Shown here: one piece after another, positions 62,701 through 64,000 of the stretch | Numbering within the stretch: position 1 is the first letter of the stretch | How the letters are laid out: each line of letters begins with the position of its first letter | Program-made: the position numbers and the translations under genes | NCBI GenBank assembly: GCA_900319645.1 | Contig: ONPG01000004.1 | Coordinates: forward strand, 62,001 to 126,000 | Direction of reading: 5' to 3' | Length of the DNA stretch: 64,000 bases | From: an uncultured Bacteroidales bacterium | GTDB lineage: Bacteria; Bacteroidota; Bacteroidia; Bacteroidales; Paludibacteraceae | The notes under the pieces: model-generated | The model's input: only the letters and a program-made list of their open reading frames with translations | The model's database searches: none | Told to the model about the DNA's origin: nothing

Positions 62701-63099
62701 GACTGTTTGTGGAGTTGCGCTATAATTAATAGGGTATGTACCAGGTGCAAGAGATATAATATTATCAGGGATAATTATTTGACAATAAAGTATAGCACCA
62801 TTTGTATTTGATGCTGAAAGTAATAAAATATGATTATCTATATAATCATTATTAATGCTATAATTTTCAAAAAATTGTTCTATATCAGAATCCTCGTCAT
62901 ATGAATAATCATGGTTACTTATAGAATCATTATCTATTCTATCGGAAGCTCCTTTCTGCAATTTAGTCAATAGCGAAGGAGCATCACTTAACTTTTGTGC
63001 TTCTATTGACAAGGCATTAAGCGTAGCCGGAACAACCGCGTGCGCAATTCTTGTGCAAGCCACAATGGCAAGCAAGAGAGTAAAGAGTTTTTTTCTCAT
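59746..63099 (-). CDS. Secreted BspA-type leucine-rich-repeat surface protein
   Basis: The protein has 1117 residues with a signal peptide (LFTLLLAIVACTRIAHA). The middle part (about 215-480) has BspA-type leucine-rich repeats such as TSIGNYAFYRCLSLTTVTIP and VTSIGREAFAWCYNLTSITI. After several beta-sandwich-like regions (about 600-1030) comes a repeat like the InlB B-repeat (FVNWDGTELQSSPV). The short C-terminal tail (KVLRNGQIFILRGEKVYTLT) resembles the sorting-type ends of Bacteroidetes surface proteins, though it is not the classical type-A domain of PorU. The protein is likely a type IX cargo and adhesin. The N-terminal 600 codons are much richer in A+T than the rest of the gene. Confidence 0.85.
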   Translation of the reverse strand: MRKKLFTLLLAIVACTRIAHAVVPATLNALSIEAQKLSDAPSLLTKLQKGASDRIDNDSISNHDYSYDEDSDIEQFFENYSINNDYIDNHILLLSASNTNGAILYCQIIIPDNIISLAPGTYPINYSATPQTVYAGEYADYLSPSFFAFINLSSNYAEKVWFLISGEMIVYEGGYISINATNSLGRNINLRIGKRIKNGDLFYNIDHLLHEVQVAENNQVSNKLIVPDSIIIADEAYAVTSISNNAFKDCDITSVVIPNCITSIGSSAFFGCDSLVSVVIKDIAAWCKIEFADYTSNPLNCARHLFMNETEITNLVIPNGITSIGNYAFYRCLSLTTVTIPSGVTSIGREAFAWCYNLTSITIPNSITNIGEMAFCSCSDLTSIKWNAVHCNDFKSTSTPFYYYSSSSSYQNYDLRSQITSFTIGDEVEYIPAYLCAGMNKAEITLKNCKTEIGSHALDNCMYAVEGAYNIVLPDTTLCYGEELVVDGVQCTIQKTPNTRQTWTRSFTTVEGCDSTITISVLWKRVAPFYAFKFMVKDVYDTPNTGSISWTVSENKDYKYDYYTINGKKNGSTTGLKGGEYRLAFYSEECNDSVVKNITINQLGIRIKNQYYLLDNLNHTATLTYRGTSCIDYNNEYSGNITVPQTITYGDEEYQVTGIGYDAFYGCNNITTVTLESKTPLNAYDIGLTSNAVIYVPYGSLSLYKADNYWKNYKLRVINPSHISSTTGATSATITLGAGDEVNHIASCGIVEGESTAGNILEYIGLEPNSTYSNVPFYVITAEGDSDVLSCSFKTTALELTTKESKAVSSSTALLFAETNMSDVETNCGFEWKRENAPESMAGTKVYCPVASGQMAGRLKNLKDDVYYKYRAFYQSTAGNMYYGDWQYIFTGDVTVEFDPVLYTYTASAITETSAIISGYALAGSEDFTEQGFEYWAESRANNGANAPARKPAALGEHVFVKASGINMRVSLTDLDAGTIYKYRAYAKVGDQIYYGSEQSFTTSGTYTPPTYVITFVNWDGTELQSSPVAENTLPEYTGEQPTRPNDEEFSYSFKGWTPEIVIATEDATYTATFEKTTLTAISNIKTGTSAQKVLRNGQIFILRGEKVYTLTGQAVK

Positions 63100-63369
63100 A
63101 AATACATTCGCCGGTTATATCCCATCGGCACATCGGTTTTAAAGAATGAGGGTTTATTGTTTTTGTTGCCTGTATCTGTTCAATCTTAATTAACGTACAC
63201 TTTTTGAGCATTGTTCTGTGTCGCTTGTGTCTCGTTTGTGTCCCGTATGTCTCTCGATGGCGGAGGTTACCTAACGGCATGGTGCCAATCTTAATAATCG
63301 GACACTTTTGGGAATCTGACAGTAAAGACACATATACATACGAAAAGCGTGCGCTTTCGTTCGCTTCAT
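63100..63369. other. Upstream region of the surface-protein gene
   Basis: No convincing gene or local-type promoter is visible. A direct repeat CAATCTTAATTAACGTACAC / CAATCTTAATAATCGGACAC occurs at about 63180 and 63288. A small open frame on the minus strand (63017-63331) spans both copies but overlaps the surface-protein start and has no support. Confidence 0.4.
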
Positions 63370-63503
63370 TTGATTCTTTGAGGTTCTCGACTACCTTAAC
63401 ACTTCAAATAAATGCACGGAAAACTCACGCTGATACGTGAGCGTGCATAAACCGTACTTGAAGTGTAATGATTTTTGAAAGTGTCGAGTTTTCAAAGAAT
63501 CAA
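63370..63503. repeat. 134-bp fold-back element with nested inverted repeats
   Basis: The outer arms TTGATTCTTTGA (63370-63381) and TCAAAGAATCAA (63492-63503) pair perfectly, followed inward by CTCGAC/GTCGAG. The middle pair is ACACTTCAA/TTGAAGTGT (63399-63407 and 63458-63466). The inner pair ATGCACG/CGTGCAT and the tip CTCACG/CGTGAG close the structure. It has no ORF. Confidence 0.75.
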
Positions 63504-63579
63504 GTTTCTCGGCTTATTACGCTTTGGTTGGCGCAACGCTTTGCGCCTATATGTAATATTGTTATCTTACATTCAATGG

Positions 63580-63652
63580 TTATTTATCATGATAATGCTC
63601 TTCTGCTTGAATAACCAATACTGAAATTGATTCATCGTATATATCATAGATT
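63580..63652 (-). pseudogene. Remnant of a RelE/YoeB-type toxin C-terminus
   Basis: The frame IYDIYDESISVLVIQAEEHY followed by HDK and a stop resembles the last two strands of RelE/YoeB toxins (pattern VIYxIxDE...VLVIxAxxHYxD). The rest of a toxin, some 60-70 residues, is absent: the segment follows the antitoxin stop almost directly. It appears to be what remained after an internal deletion. Confidence 0.6.
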
Positions 63653-63904
63653 ATCAAAGAAATGTTGCATCTCTTGTGGTGTTTTACATGAAACCGTTTG
63701 TCCTTCTGCATACTCCTTGCGTGCATGGTTGATTTTTCTACGAAGAGCAGGAGTAATAATGAGGTCATCGGAATTTGCCTTCTGAGTTTTCGTTTCATCT
63801 AAAGAATGAGTATCCGATTTTGAGAAAGACCAGCCAAGGTTCCGTACCATTTGTTCGAACCAACCTACTTGCGCATTCGGAATTTGTACTGTCATTGTGA
63901 CCAT
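63644..63904 (-). CDS. Antitoxin of a degenerate RelE-type toxin-antitoxin pair
   Basis: The protein has 86 residues. The N-terminus MTVQIPNAQVGWFEQMVRN and the C-terminus INHARKEYAEGQTVSCKTPQ, followed by EMQHFFDNL, are the patterns of small Bacteroidetes antitoxins encoded before RelE-like toxins. The promoter at 63933-63963 is intact. The partner toxin is reduced to its C-terminal end, so the antitoxin is an orphan. The ATG at 63895 is an alternative start. Confidence 0.7.
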   Translation of the reverse strand: MVTMTVQIPNAQVGWFEQMVRNLGWSFSKSDTHSLDETKTQKANSDDLIITPALRRKINHARKEYAEGQTVSCKTPQEMQHFFDNL

Positions 63905-63932
63905 AAATATCCATTCTTTTTATTTCACGCTG

Positions 63933-63963
63933 CAAAATTACACAAAAAAAATGATACTTGCAA
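63933..63963 (-). promoter_or_regulatory. Promoter of the orphan antitoxin
   Basis: The minus strand reads TTTGCAAGTAT (about 63953-63963) and TAATTTTG (63933-63940), 29 bases before the ATG. Confidence 0.7.
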
Positions 63964-64000
63964 ATTTATGTGCCATTTTTAGTAAATTTTGTGTAAAGCA

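Noticed and set aside
63017-63331. 104-codon minus-strand frame upstream of and overlapping the surface-protein gene
   Set aside because: It overlaps the signal peptide region in another frame and has no recognisable domain. Its partly repetitive look comes from the direct repeat at 63180 and 63288.
63370-63503. Integron attC site or invertible promoter
   Set aside because: The consensus core sites of attC are missing, no integrase or invertase gene is present in the window, and no TAnnTTTG promoter lies between the arms. The fold-back itself is kept as a finding.

Overview
The window is a chromosomal segment of a Bacteroidota bacterium, most likely an uncultivated member of the order Bacteroidales. 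The evidence is the gene content (PorU and PorV of the type IX secretion system, a Bacteroidetes-type LptD, a SusC-like TonB-dependent receptor, and DUF4293, DUF4249 and DUF4295 proteins) and the promoters, which carry the Bacteroidetes -7 box TAnnTTTG and a -33 TTTG box. It is mostly a core-genome region. There is one tRNA, no rRNA, no CRISPR array and no intact insertion sequence.

Layout. 1-6.7 kb (minus): a GH3-family adenylating enzyme cut by the left edge, a very long MMPL transporter, the pseudouridine synthase RluB, and the DUF177-L32 pair. 6.9-12 kb (minus): a candidate small RNA, a membrane-anchored AraC-type regulator, pheS, a DUF805 protein and a double TonB-domain protein. 12.6-18 kb (plus): lptD, a SlyD-like isomerase and der. 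18.1-25.2 kb (plus): a seven-gene operon (degenerate FAH-family protein, porU, porV, ispF, small exported protein, aroK, sufE) from one promoter to one terminator. 25.2-31 kb: ftsE and a DUF349 protein; a divergent SDR-SprT pair; then a symporter, an epimerase and an unknown gene. 31.7-39.6 kb (plus): mfd, kdsB, deoD, an outer-membrane protein and yidC. 39.6-42.4 kb: an unknown gene with a 31-residue membrane peptide, a divergent LytTR regulator with repeated operator-like sites, and rlmN. 42.5-53.1 kb (minus): nine closely spaced genes that look like one operon behind the fumarase promoter (fumarase, degenerate M23 protein, dxr, rseP, TonB-dependent receptor, DUF4249, acetyltransferase, DUF4293, mscS). 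53.3-57.6 kb: tRNA-Lys with a 28-bp copy of its 3' end, a lipid-kinase/AmgK/RapZ-C/MurU cluster, and the L28-L33-DUF4295 operon. 57.8-64 kb: a SulP transporter, a large surface leucine-rich-repeat protein, a fold-back element and a broken toxin-antitoxin locus.

Working together: LptD, KdsB, YidC, PorU and PorV serve the outer membrane and its secretion. AmgK, RapZ-C and MurU suggest peptidoglycan sugar recycling with a regulator. Dxr and IspF belong to the MEP pathway.

The most unusual property is a dense population of short repeated words. Some fill the spacers between co-directional genes and begin at the upstream stop codon. Others are inserted in frame inside proteins: a 39-bp element reads in the same frame at two sites in Mfd and one in the FAH-like protein, and hairpin-forming CTCCC/GGGAG words are translated in LptD. 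The other notable signal is a promoter with an extended -33 element related to TTTGCATATGTC, which occurs in both orientations and is shared by divergent promoters or by a terminator.
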